NCBI RefSeq assembly: GCF_003073045.1
Contig: NC_037592.1
Span: 2,329,371 to 2,393,370, forward strand
Source of the DNA: Pomacea canaliculata
Lineage: Eukaryota > Mollusca > Gastropoda > Architaenioglossa > Ampullariidae
DNA length: 64,000 nucleotides
Direction: 5' to 3'
The notes below the pieces were generated by a model, which was given only the letters and a program-made list of their open reading frames with translations, had not been told where the DNA came from and did not search any database. Positions within the stretch are counted from its first letter, which is position 1. Each line of letters starts with the position of its first letter. Below, one piece after another: positions 36,886 to 48,700 of the stretch. A program made the translations under genes and the position numbers.

Positions 36886-39800
36886 GCTGTCTTCAGTGAC
36901 TGAGGCCTTGTGCTAGACTGTCTTGGTGAGGGTCTTTAGGACTTGGTCGGCCTTTTTGCTATCACCTGGTGCCACTCCTTTCTCTATGGTCCAGCATTGC
37001 CCTGGATCATTTCTCCATAGCTGCCTTTATTTTTGTCTTCATGTCACAATTTACTGCTGTGTACTTGGAAGCTGCTCAAGTTTCTCTTGGGTCACCTTAC
37101 TTTCTTCAACGTCCTCCATTGGTCCTCAAGATCCAGGATGTTCTTCCTGATATTCTAGATATCTGCTCATTTTTATTTTAGAAATCTGTAATATTTCTAC
37201 ATTCAAAATGCAAAAAAGATTGCACACAATAGTTCATACTTTTCTTTACACACACACACAATCTCTTTAGACATAGTGACTCAAATGCACAACTGAGATT
37301 GTTTTAATATCAGTGGATTGTGCAAGATTGCTAGAATGGGCATAACAAAGTTCATACCAGATTATGCAATAGATTTTTTATTTAAACTTTACTTCTTGGT
37401 AAGAAGGTCCAATCTGGCCCAAAGAAAAAATTCACTGACCTATTTCCCTCAACATAAAAACTATTTTTGATCTGTATGTTTTGGGCACAAGGTTGGAATA
37501 ATGGCTTTTAGAAAATATTCTTGAAATATTTGGCTCAACATACGGAATAGGACTTATTTAAGCTGAACAGCAGTGAGTCAACCAATCACTGAAATAAAAA
37601 AAAATTGTATAAAGCAACAAAACAATCACACAAAACTTGTGGATTCATACAAATAAGTGACTCCAAACGTGTTTTAACCTAAATATACTCATCATTTACA
37701 ATTAATTGTCAAATAAAACAAGGTTTTCTTCCCTGTTTTGAAAGTTTCCTGCACACTTTGTTTTATCTTTTTTTTGTGCCTAATAATAGTAAATTTGTTG
37801 AGCGTATCTCCCTGTGTGAAAACAAATTTGATATGATGTGCACAAAAGACTAAAAATGAGCCAACAGTTACAATAAAAAAAATTCCAAAGGATGACACTG
37901 TGGCAAACAGAAAGTTTATGGATGAAGATGAAGACCTATAGAAGGAATGGAAGAGTTCGCTGTCTTTAAAGAAGTGGATTTTGAGGTGAGACTTGAAAGA
38001 TTCTATTAACACTTCAAAAAGAAGTAGAGCATTCCAAAAATCAAATCATTTTTATTTAAAAAAACTTATCAGGTGAATAATTGTGGCACAAAAACACAAA
38101 AAATGAATCACGTTTACTGTGATCTTCAAAGTCTGTTTAAATCACAGCTGTGGAGGTCAGCATACTCAATGGTGAAGACAACCCCTGTAAAAGAGCCACA
38201 AACAAGCAACCCAGAGCCCAATGGACACTGTTGATTTACTGCTGAAATCTGAACACTACTGAGTTAACACTGAGTGACCAAAGGTCCCCAAAGATTATAG
38301 TAACATGCTGAGCCTAGTGTTTTAATCTTCAAGTCCGTTTCATTGCCTAAGGGTCAACTTGAAGGATGACCATTGTAAACCAGCATTTTCATGGTCATTC
38401 ACCTAAAATTTCTAACATGATTAAGAAAAATTCTTTCTTTTACTGATAATGGGTTTCAGACAATCAAACCTGCAGGAAGCAGACTTTAGAGGATGCAGAA
38501 TATTTATGACTCTTTTCCATCTTCATAATGCACTTCTTCTGCTTACATGCTTGGCATCAAATACTAATCAAACTTTTACATTCAAAAATGGAAAAGGTTG
38601 CATGATCACATCCAGCTTATAACCCAGGAATGGTTTGGTCAAATCAATCGCATCCATTCCTGGGGATTAGTGTTGGCAGTACACTGAAGCTCATGAAAGT
38701 GCAACCTTTCATCTTCGTTAAACTGTTGCAATCCTTTTAATAAATTTTAAAATAGTATTCTTTTCTTTCAGAGGCATATAAATCTCAGATATTGATTAGA
38801 TTTTATGCATATTATACTTTTGATCTCATAGCTGGACACAAATGTTATTGTCAGTGAGCACAATGATGAGTAATGCTTTTTCAGAGAGTTTCAGACACAT
38901 GTATCTCATGTACACCACCATCAGTCATATCAACAGCTTTTATCAGCTCCATAAACTTCATGCGCTAAAGAAATATAGGTCGTTTATGTGTACGTGCTGC
39001 ACAACACAAAACACCAAACATGAATTAAACAGTCTTACATGGTCCCATCTAGCATCAGACATGAGTGAAATTCCTGCACAAGCAGGTAAGAAAAAAGAGG
39101 TTTCACAAACAAAACGTTACAATTATTGCATCTGAAAACAGATACAGGAAGCATCATTTAACCGCTGGTACAATTTTTAGATTAAAAGGGACACTAAAGC
39201 TAATAGAACCACACTTACTCAATTCTGTAAGCCAAGGGAAGGAACTTTAACATTTAGAACATGAAACAATTTAACAAAAACATTGTAAAGGTAGCCTGTG
39301 TTATATTTAGTCTACATTTCATCATTCTAGGAATGCTGTCTGGTCAATGAAATTAAAATATTTTGTTTATTTTTACACACTTCCAAAAAAATACTGATAA
39401 TGAGATGCATGAGCCAGACTATAGAGGATTTGAAATACTGTGCAGGTCCTAAAAATATTGCTTAAAATCTCATTGATAAACTCTAGAATACAAGCCCAAA
39501 AAGCATGCCTACATGATTTTCTGAATTTAAATTGATTTTCTGCATAAAACAAAATGTGAAGTCAAATAATGTTGTCAAAGCCATATGTTGAAGTTGAAAA
39601 AATTTGTAAGATACCAAACCTATACTACAAAAGTATGTAAGTAAACATAAGTAAAATAAAAATCATTTTATACTTATCATGCAACGCTTACAACTGTTAA
39701 GTCAACAACTAGTATATCTATACAGATTTTTAGAGAGGCTGCAAATTCAGCATTTTATTTTTACAGAACTTAAGTACAAGAAACAAAAGAGGGGAGGTTT

Positions 39801-41610
39801 TCACTTCTGCAACACATGAAATATGTTTCTACCTTCTCTGATCACACTTCCAGAGAAAGTAATGTTTACTCACCTTTATTTACTCTGCATTATGATCTTG
39901 TTTCAAATAGACACAAGCAATGAAAAATGAAATGGTACTAATTCACGTCAAGACATGCCTGCAGTGGCTACAGTAAAGAAACACATGAAGAAGAATCCAC
40001 TGAAAATGAGCAATATTCTTTCACAATATTAATCTTACTTCGAGGGATCTTTTGATGACTTTACAAAATCACAGCAATCTGTTATAATTTTTAATTCCAC
40101 AATTTTTATCTTCCATTTCCCAGGATGACTGATGATGAAAGACCATCAAAACTGCACAGCATGAAAAACAAGCTGAGTTATTTTTTTTAAGTTGAATGAT
40201 AGAAGCAACAATGATTAAAAAAATAAAGTGATTTGCAACAAATTACAACCTTCAAAAAAATGTCACCATATCAGCACAAATTCCAGAAGAAAATGTACAT
40301 ATCACATAAAAGTTTATCCACAAAATCTTGCACCATTAAGTACAAGAGTGACCATTAAAGTTGATATGTACAACGCAACAAAACTCTAGTTAAAAAGGGG
40401 GCAAGAGGAGTGTGACAAAGTGTTGAGATACTCTATTAGCCTTCAAGAAACCTTTTAAAAGCACTAAAGCACGAAGCAAGATAAACTTTACTTTAGTGTC
40501 TACTTTAACTAGTTCCATGCAATAAGCAGCCAAGATTCTATGTGTTAGATAACATGTTAAAGTACACTGATTATTTTTAGTAATCTAGTCACATTTCTTA
40601 GACTCAGGGGTGGGATGCTGTGTATTAAAGACACTTTTTTGAGTCTGTTATATCTTGACTGGTTACCAAAATTTGTCCATTTTCACTAACAGCGGGTTTA
40701 CAATATTATTTCCACACAATGCTGAATCTAAAATGTACAGAAGAATACACCTTTTATGCAACAGGCATCATGCACTAAAGGAACCCTGAAAGACCTTGTT
40801 CTTTTGCAAAAAATTCAAGATCCAGAAAAAAAATAGCATGAGTAACAACTTTTCAGTAAGTTGGGTCTCAACAAAATCTCCCAAGGTAAGCCATGTTCTC
40901 ATCACAAGCTGACTACTCATTCACCTGATTCATGCTCTCACTCACTGTTTTCATCAGTTATAAATTTTTGCACGGAGGTAACAGCAGGAAGAATACAAAC
41001 AGGGACTGTGCTTACAAACACAATTTAAAGTTGTTCCATTATCAGGACTCACCTGAATGTTTACAAAGAAGATGAAAAATACAGATCATGATGCACACAG
41101 GATTTTTTAATATTTAAAACAGTCCTAAATGCAAGATTCTTCATTTCAAAAATATAAAGGATCGCAAAATAGTGTAGAAGTATCCTGGGTCATTCTTGAT
41201 ACATGCATAACTTGACAGTCATTACACTATGCAAAACAAACAGCACCATCAGTGGAGTCAACAGTACAGAGAATAAGCAGTAGACAATGCATCAACGGAT
41301 GAACATATTAGGACTGGGTTCAACCAGTCACAAAATTTCAAACAATATATCTTAAACTTGCGTTCTGTGTTCCATGCCAGCTTTCGATCACAAGCATGTC
41401 ATAAGCAAAATACTAAGGAAAGGGCTTTTCATCAACAAACAGGCAGCACAAGCATATACATCAATATACACAGGTGTATGCCAACATTCATGCATATGTG
41501 CAAGTATGCACATAAATACACACACACATATTAAATGTTAACTTGCTCTAATATCTATGTTGAAGTTTCAACTGTGAAGAGTCATGCAAACAGCTTAGAT
41601 CCAAGAGTAC
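36886..41610 (-). other. A-rich (plus strand) region, possible 3' UTR of the MFSD4B-like gene
   Basis: No coding frame is recognised. The plus strand is A-rich, so on the minus strand it looks like the T-rich downstream region of Kv1. Several TTTATT (minus AATAAA) candidates occur, for example near 37377. The extent of the 3' UTR cannot be fixed from sequence alone. Confidence 0.3.
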
Positions 41611-44600
41611 CTATTCTGCAATGTCTACAAGGCAGGCAGTTTCTTCCTTGTTCTCAACACGACTGCTAGCACCTGGCCTACGGCGATGGACATTTTCTTT
41701 CAACCCTGTCATGCCATTGACCACTTCACCCATGCCCACGCTGTCCAGAGCAATGACCTCATCCTCAGTCTGTAGCCGAACAAAGCCCATTTTGGATGCA
41801 GAGGGGTGGTTGCAGTGCCGTGAGGCTGTGCACTGCAGACAAGTGTAGACACCTGTCAGCACTACAGCTAGGCCCAAAATCATGTACATCAATGACATCT
41901 TGGTATAGTTTTCAAATAGGTATCCTGTCAGCACAGGAATGGTCATCTCCCCAACACCTGATCCTGCAACAAAGACTGCTGCAGCTCTACCTGTCAGTGG
42001 ATAGTAGCAGTTGGCCCAAGACACTGCTGTGGGGAAGATGGAAGACATGCCCAGCCCCAGTGTCACTGTCCCGACCCAAAGCATTGTGGGTGAGGCCTGT
42101 AAAGTAAAACTGAGGAGCAAGGCTCCAATCACCATGAACACTAGGCCTGAAACCAGCATGCACGGCGGCTTGAAGCAGCGAGCAACCAGTATGGCTAGCC
42201 CCCGACCCATGGCAATGCAGCCCCAGAACAAGGCAGTCAGCATGGCTCCATCAGGACGACTCAATTTTATCAGGTTTGACTCCACAGAGAATGTTGCCAG
42301 GAAGGCCCCAAAAGTCACCTCCATCCCCACATACACCAGAAAAAAAATGAAGAGAAAAAGCAGCAGGGTGGTGCGGAAACACCGTGGAAGGTGAACAGGT
42401 GCTGGCCCCAATGCTTCCACCTGATGCAGCAGCGTGCCAGCCCGATAATCTCTGCAATACAGAAGGGCAAAGAAGGTTGCATCAAGCAGAAGGAATAACC
42501 CAATCGTGAGGTAGGCAAATTGAATTTTGGACATGTTTTTGACAGCATCCAAAGCTGATGAAATAGCATCAAGTATCTGGGGCTTTGACTTGCGTGGGCC
42601 TGTGGTAACAGCAGCAGATGTAGTATCACTGGTATTGTTCAATGTAGATGAACCTGGAGTCACTACTGCAATGCTAGTTTGATCCTCTGCCTTGATGCTT
42701 GGCTCCTCGACAGGCTTTGCAGTCGTGGTTGTAACACTGTGACTGATAGCTGCTGGTGAAGGAATCATTATCATAATGGCAGATGTGGTGGGCATGGGAG
42801 TAGAGGCTTGTGGGAGGGTGGCTGGTAAAGTGTAAAAAGAAAAGGATGCTGCAGTATGTGAAGCATTTAGTTCCTTATCACCAGTAGATGTCAAATTAGA
42901 GAATCTGTCATTTGAAGACAATAAAGTCTTATTTGTAGTCTGTGCCACATCATCATTTACTTGTTTATGATCAGAATCTTCTCCAGTTGAAGTCTTTTCT
43001 CTCTCTTTCTCTTTTAGTTTTTCCAGTTCCTGGTTAAGATACTTACTACTAGCAACATGGCCATCTTTACTCAAGTGTCTGGCATCTGCTGAATCTGGCT
43101 TTGGGGCCCTCACTGTTGTAGCTTTCTCTGTAGAAAGGCTTGTTGTTGTGTTTAAAAAGCTGTCGTTTCCTGAAGTATATGTGTCACTTTCGGAAGTTAA
43201 ATTTCTCTCAGAAGACTCCCTTGGAACTCTGTGCTGTTTGCTTCCAGTCAACCACCATCCCCCAAATTCATCCGTCAGATGACTGTCACTTTTTTCAAAG
43301 CTTTCACCTACACCGGCACCTTGAAGAATATTTGGGAGTTTGGTGTTAATTGGGATGTGACTGGAAACAGCTGTAGTGTTAGACCCCAGAGGGCCCTCTC
43401 CCATAAGAAAAGGGTGTGCTAGAAGTGGCGCCAAGAAAGCACCCACGCCAAATGCAAAGTGTAAGGTCTGCATGTAGGGAGGGCTGGCCTTGCCCCATAT
43501 CTTGAGGCAAAAAACATTGCCACCTGAAAGTGTTAAAACACAAAGTAGTAATCTGACTTTTCTGAACCATTAAAACAAAGTAGTGCACAACACAATCAGA
43601 ATTTTCTTAAGCATTAACAAGAATGCAAAAAATGTGCTCTGCTCTTACTAGTATGAGCAAACATACAAAATTGTAAATTATGAAAAACAGCAGCTCACCT
43701 TTACAAAGACTAAAGTATGTCATGAAAACTGCCACAATTTTGTAAACATATGAAAAGTAACTGTAAAATACCGGCTCTTCTCTGATAAAAATGTTATCAT
43801 ACTACATCATGGCCAATGTTTTTAGTCTTAGATGCATGCCTTCAGTGGAAATAAGTTGTTGGGTGGTGGAAGATGTGGAGTCATCAGATACCTAAGGTAC
43901 CCGCACTCACTAAATGGATGTCTTTTGCCTTCAATTACACAGGTCAAACACTGTTGTTATGAAGATTCATAATTATATGAAAATTAACAACAAAAGATTA
44001 ATTATTCTTTTTAGCTCAAACACTCTCTACTAGAGAAGTGTCCTGTTCAAGACGAATGATATCAGTAAGAGGTTAAGAAGCAGATGCCAAGTAGTATTAG
44101 TAAATATTACTTTTAAGAAATAAACCGTACTCACCTGTATCAAGAATTCCAATGGCTATGCCCTGCACAGCAATCATTGCTGCTAGAGTAGCCAGCAGTG
44201 TGCACCAGGGTATGGTGATGGTGGCAAAGGATGTTAGCCCAAGTGTATAGAAGAGGAGAATCTGTTGGTCAAAGTAGTCAAACAGCACACCTCCAATGAC
44301 AGAGCCAAACAGATAGCCTACTGACCGTGCTGTGAAAATGAGGGAGATAGCTTCAGTGGAAGAGTTAGTTCGTTCTCCCAGGTCCAGCAACGTTGGGCCA
44401 GGAATGGCAATGCAGAGACCCTGACATCAACAAGACAGACTTTTTTCAAAAACCTTTGCAGCAAATAAAGATATCATGAGTCATGTTGGGTATTAGGTAC
44501 ACATGGGAATAGGTATCAAGCAACTCAACAGATTATACAAACATTTTGCTCCTAATTAAAACATTTTCTAATCTTGGTTAAATGTTAGTCCAGCTAAGAA

Positions 44601-44927
44601 ACGTCTTTAGTGAAAGATGTTTTGTTTATTCTCTTTTATGACCATACCCTTCTTTTGACCCTCAATTTAACGTAAAGAAATAAAAACATAGTGATAACAA
44701 TGTTTCCTGCACTAACTGCAACATTAGCAATGTTTCACTGCCTTAACTCACAGCAGCAAACCTTATGTCCAATAACAAAGACTTACCAGAGCAAAGAAGG
44801 CAAGTGACAGAGCAATGGTTTTTAAGAATCTCCGCAGCCATGCTGATCCACATGAAGATTTCTTCTCTCCACCCAAAAGTCCCTCCTGATCAAACACGGT
44901 CTCCTCCTCCTCTTCTTCTCGCATCAT
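41611..44927 (-). CDS. MFSD4B-like: MFSD4B/NaGLT1-like major facilitator transporter with long mucin-like loop
   Basis: A multi-pass membrane transporter of the major facilitator superfamily; vertebrate relatives are the sodium-dependent glucose transporter NaGLT1/MFSD4B and MFSD4A. Coding exons on minus are 44927-44787, 44420-44135 and 43523-41611, joined in phases 0 and 1 at GT/AG sites, giving 779 residues. The N-terminal half holds GLCIAIPGPTLLDLG, ARSVGYLFGSVIGGVLFDYF and ILDTGGNVFCLKIWG, close to the NaGLT1 pattern, then MQTLHFAFGVGAFLAPLL. Residues about 183-475 form a Ser/Thr-rich loop with nine N-glycosylation sequons. Six further membrane segments follow, then a cytoplasmic tail ending ACLVDIAE. 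A non-coding first exon probably ends at the donor next to 45377, and the second exon carries tandem ATGs (MMREEEEEE). The substrate cannot be told from sequence. Confidence 0.88.
43524..44134 (-). other. intron of the MFSD4B-like gene
   Basis: Bounded by a gtgagt donor next to 44135 and a pyrimidine-preceded AG next to 43523 (minus strand). No other feature seen. Confidence 0.85.
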
Positions 44928-45376
44928 GTTAATATTGTAATGAATAATCAAGACCTGAAAAATGTGGTAATAAACATTTTTTTGTCTTCTGCCGATGTGG
45001 TGGTTACAAAGAAGAGAAGAAAGTAAGTATAACAAATAAACACTTTATCTTTTTCAATACGTTCACATTTTGACAAAAGGAATAAAATAAACACAAATTT
45101 TGGAGACTTTCAATCGCAAAACAGAGGAAGTAAATTATGTATAAAATGCACATCATAATATACAATAAATCTTCGGCTGACAGCATTGTAAGCAATAAAA
45201 GCATCAATAACTACCACTCAGCATGCACTGCTATCTCTTATATATTTTTCTTAATGACACAAATCAATATGTCAAAGTGTGGAAAGTCCCTTTGCTACGT
45301 ACCATTTTACTCCTTCTGCTACTATCAATAGGAATGAGTAATGTGTACATGAAAAACCTTATTATTATCGCTTTAC

Positions 45377-45733
45377 CTGTAACGCTCTGCTGGGCTGCAC
45401 CCAAGCTGAAGATAAAATAAACACGTCATCAACCATATGTTACAACGTGTAAACCCGCAAACCGCAAATCCTGCCAAGAAACTGGATTCTAATGTAATCG
45501 TCAAACGCACTGTATGGTTTCCACGTCGGATTACCGGAAGTAAATAAATACAATAATTTTCCGAAAACGAACTTAGGAAAACAATTTTTATTTTATAATA
45601 TTTTATATTCAAATATATCGGCCATTAAGTCTGATTACATTCTGACAAATATAACTATATTATAATTTTAGTAAGCAATAGAAGGTTAACCGGAAATATT
45701 TTTTTTATAAAGGTCAAGGTTCAGGTTGTCAGC
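45377..45733. promoter_or_regulatory. short shared promoter region between the MFSD4B-like gene (minus) and ILVBL (plus)
   Basis: The putative 5' UTR exon of the minus gene begins at a donor (cag followed by gtaaag on minus) next to 45377, and ILVBL starts at 45734. Both transcription starts must therefore lie within about 360 bases, as in a bidirectional promoter. No TATA box is obvious. Confidence 0.5.
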
Positions 45734-48700
45734 ATGGCTTCGTTGGGAGACTACTTTGGAGACTGGCAAAAAAAGTTTCCAAATGTAATCATTCCCTTTG
45801 GCATTTCGGCAGCAGCGCTGGGAATTATGATCTTTCTGAAGAAGTTGAATATAATTTATCAACTGTTGCACAAGGTACTGTCGCACATAATTACCTTAGA
45901 TCTGTTTTGTTATTGATATCTCTAGGACGCACTATGATCATGTGAGAGCGAGTCAAAAGTTATACTTAAAATCAGCGGTTTCAACCTGTGGGGCGCGCCC
46001 CCTGGGGAGTCTTGACGTGCTTACAAGGAGGGCGCGAAGGTGGTCATTTTTTAAAAGTTTCTTATACCGGTATTAGCGAAATTAGCTTACATTGCTAGCT
46101 AAGGGGGGCGCGCAGACGTACCTTTGTTCGTCAGGGGGGGCGTCATAAGTAAAAGGTTGAGAACCGCTGCTTTAAATGTTAATTTTACTGTCTTTTGAAC
46201 AACGAAAAGAGCATCAAGTTTTCGACATTGAAAGTCACATGTTTTTATTATGATGAACTTATTGTAATATTTGTCATTTATAGCTGACTTAGCTCTTTTT
46301 AATCATAACTCCCATTTACAGTAGAATGAACTTTAGACCGAATGTTTTTAACCTTTGTGATACTGCTGTGCGCAGTCGTCAGCGACGAGTTAGTCCTATA
46401 AATTCAATCTGGTCCTCTCCGTTGAAGAGGATCGAAGTCGCCTAGGAAAATATGTATCTAACATTATAACTTCATGCTAAGTCTAAAAATCTAAGTCGGT
46501 GTTTCTCGTTTTGTTCTGTTCTTCTGTATTCTATACAACTACACGGCAACTTAAGACCCTGCTTTATTCCAAAAGCGTGTTTTCTTCAGTTTACTGTTCA
46601 TTTTTGGATTAGATTACTTCTCTGTCACGTCATGTGTAATTTACAGCTGCATTCGTTCTGAATTTTATAGACACTAAATAACAGATTTTATTTACCCAAG
46701 GAATATTTATTTCTTGCATTTAACGAGGACGATATGTAGATTTACACACATTCATTCTGTCTCAGCCTCAAATAGCTGTGTGCATTTAATTTGGATTTAC
46801 AAAATCATGCCAGTATTACTAATTCTACAAATTCATTGCGCCTACTAGGCTAAAACCTAGTAACTAATCCGCAAATACCTAACTTTATCTTTTTAAATAA
46901 GAATGATTAAGGGTAAATAGAGGGATTTCTCAGAATGTGAGCCGCTTTTTAATGAACCAAAAGAAACTTTGGGGGAAGAGAGAAGGTTAGAGAAACATGA
47001 GCCACCGCTTGTTCGCTTTGCAGCAAATTAGATGGATGGTGGGGGGTGGTGGTTGGAAAAAGACTGGAATTTTTCCCCCTTCCCCCCAAAAAATGGTGCT
47101 CTCACTGACAAGTAATAAAGTAATTGATTTACTTTGCAGGTTGATGAGAAATCTAAGCGCCATGGAGGGGAACTTGTTGCTGAAGTTCTCAATGTAAGGG
47201 TTTTTTTTTGCATTTTTATGTTTTTGTACAGTTTCTTATTTCCCTTATTTGTTTTTGTTTATATAATCTGCCTTATTCTCATATAATGTCAACATTGAAA
47301 TTTACAGGTCTCTTTAGATAATATAAAAATAAGGATCTTTATTTAAGTACACATGTGGTGTCAGAACTTGAAGGTTAATTTCAGATTGACTCTTGCATGT
47401 AAGTGCATAGTAAGGTAGATTCCACCTACATTATTTATAGATATGTTGCAGCAACATGGTATTACTCATGTTTTCACGCTGGTTGGTGGCCATATCTCAC
47501 CCATTTTGGTGGCCTGTGAAAAACTTGGCATACGTGTAGTGGACACTCGCCATGAGGTAATTCACTGATCTATTGTGGAGACTTGGGAAAAAAATCCACT
47601 CATTTCAAAATGATTGCTTTATTAATTCCAAAATCTAAAATCATTATAATTTTGTTTGTTTGACATAGCAGTAAAAGTCTAAACATCATGCAGACAACAT
47701 GGTCTCCATTGCTGATGCTGTTTCATTATTTCAGTTATATTTACTTCACAATCAGACAAAAGTAAAACTAACATTAGATGAAAACTGTTGACAGGCAACA
47801 GCTGTATTTGCTGCAGATGCTCTTGCACGTCTCTCTGGAACAGTAGGTGTAGCTGCAGTGACAGCTGGTCCAGGTACTGTACTATTAAAATTTATGGTTC
47901 AGCCATTTTAGCAGTGGATTTTCTGGGAGAGTCATTTTCTTTCATTTGAAGAGTTTTGCACTGATGTTAGTACCTTTGGGAGAAGGTACAGCCATGGTAG
48001 CCATTTGTCATTCATGGCTGTGATTTGTAAACAACAAGCACATACAGAAATCAATTAAAAAAAACACAAAATACAAGAAAATTCCATCTACAGGAGACCT
48101 ATAGAGTATTGCAAGTGTGTGTGTGAGAGAGAGATACGCTGAGTGCCTCTGTAACACCAGATGAACAGGCTGGATTAGCAATTATATACTTAAATTAGTT
48201 AATAAAAAACACAAAGCAGTAAATTTTTTTTTGTTTTGCATGGAGACAGGATTGACAAATACTGTAACAGCTGTCAAAAATGCACAAATGGCAGAGTCTC
48301 CGATACTCCTAATAGGTGGTGCTGCAGCTACTTTGTTGAAGGTGAATATTTATTTATTCCATTATTAGTGAGTTATCCCTGCACAATGGCATAACTCACA
48401 GATAGCTGCTTGTGAGTAAACACATTGCAAAATATTAATGACTTGATTTTCTTTCTTTTATGTGTGTTTTTTTAAAATCTTTGGTTATAGCTACTTGTTT
48501 CCCCAAGTTCTTATCTGAAGCCTTGAAGCCAAGCAAATGCTAGAGAGAGAAAGTTTTTACTCAGTTCTTTGCTCCCTGTGTCTCTCCATCCTGGACCTGC
48601 ACAGCATTTCTGTGTTGACCCTCGTCTGTCTATCGTCATACCAGGAGACTCCGAGCTGGTCCGAAACTCAAGCAGCCCTTTGATCATGTGAGCGCCTGCA

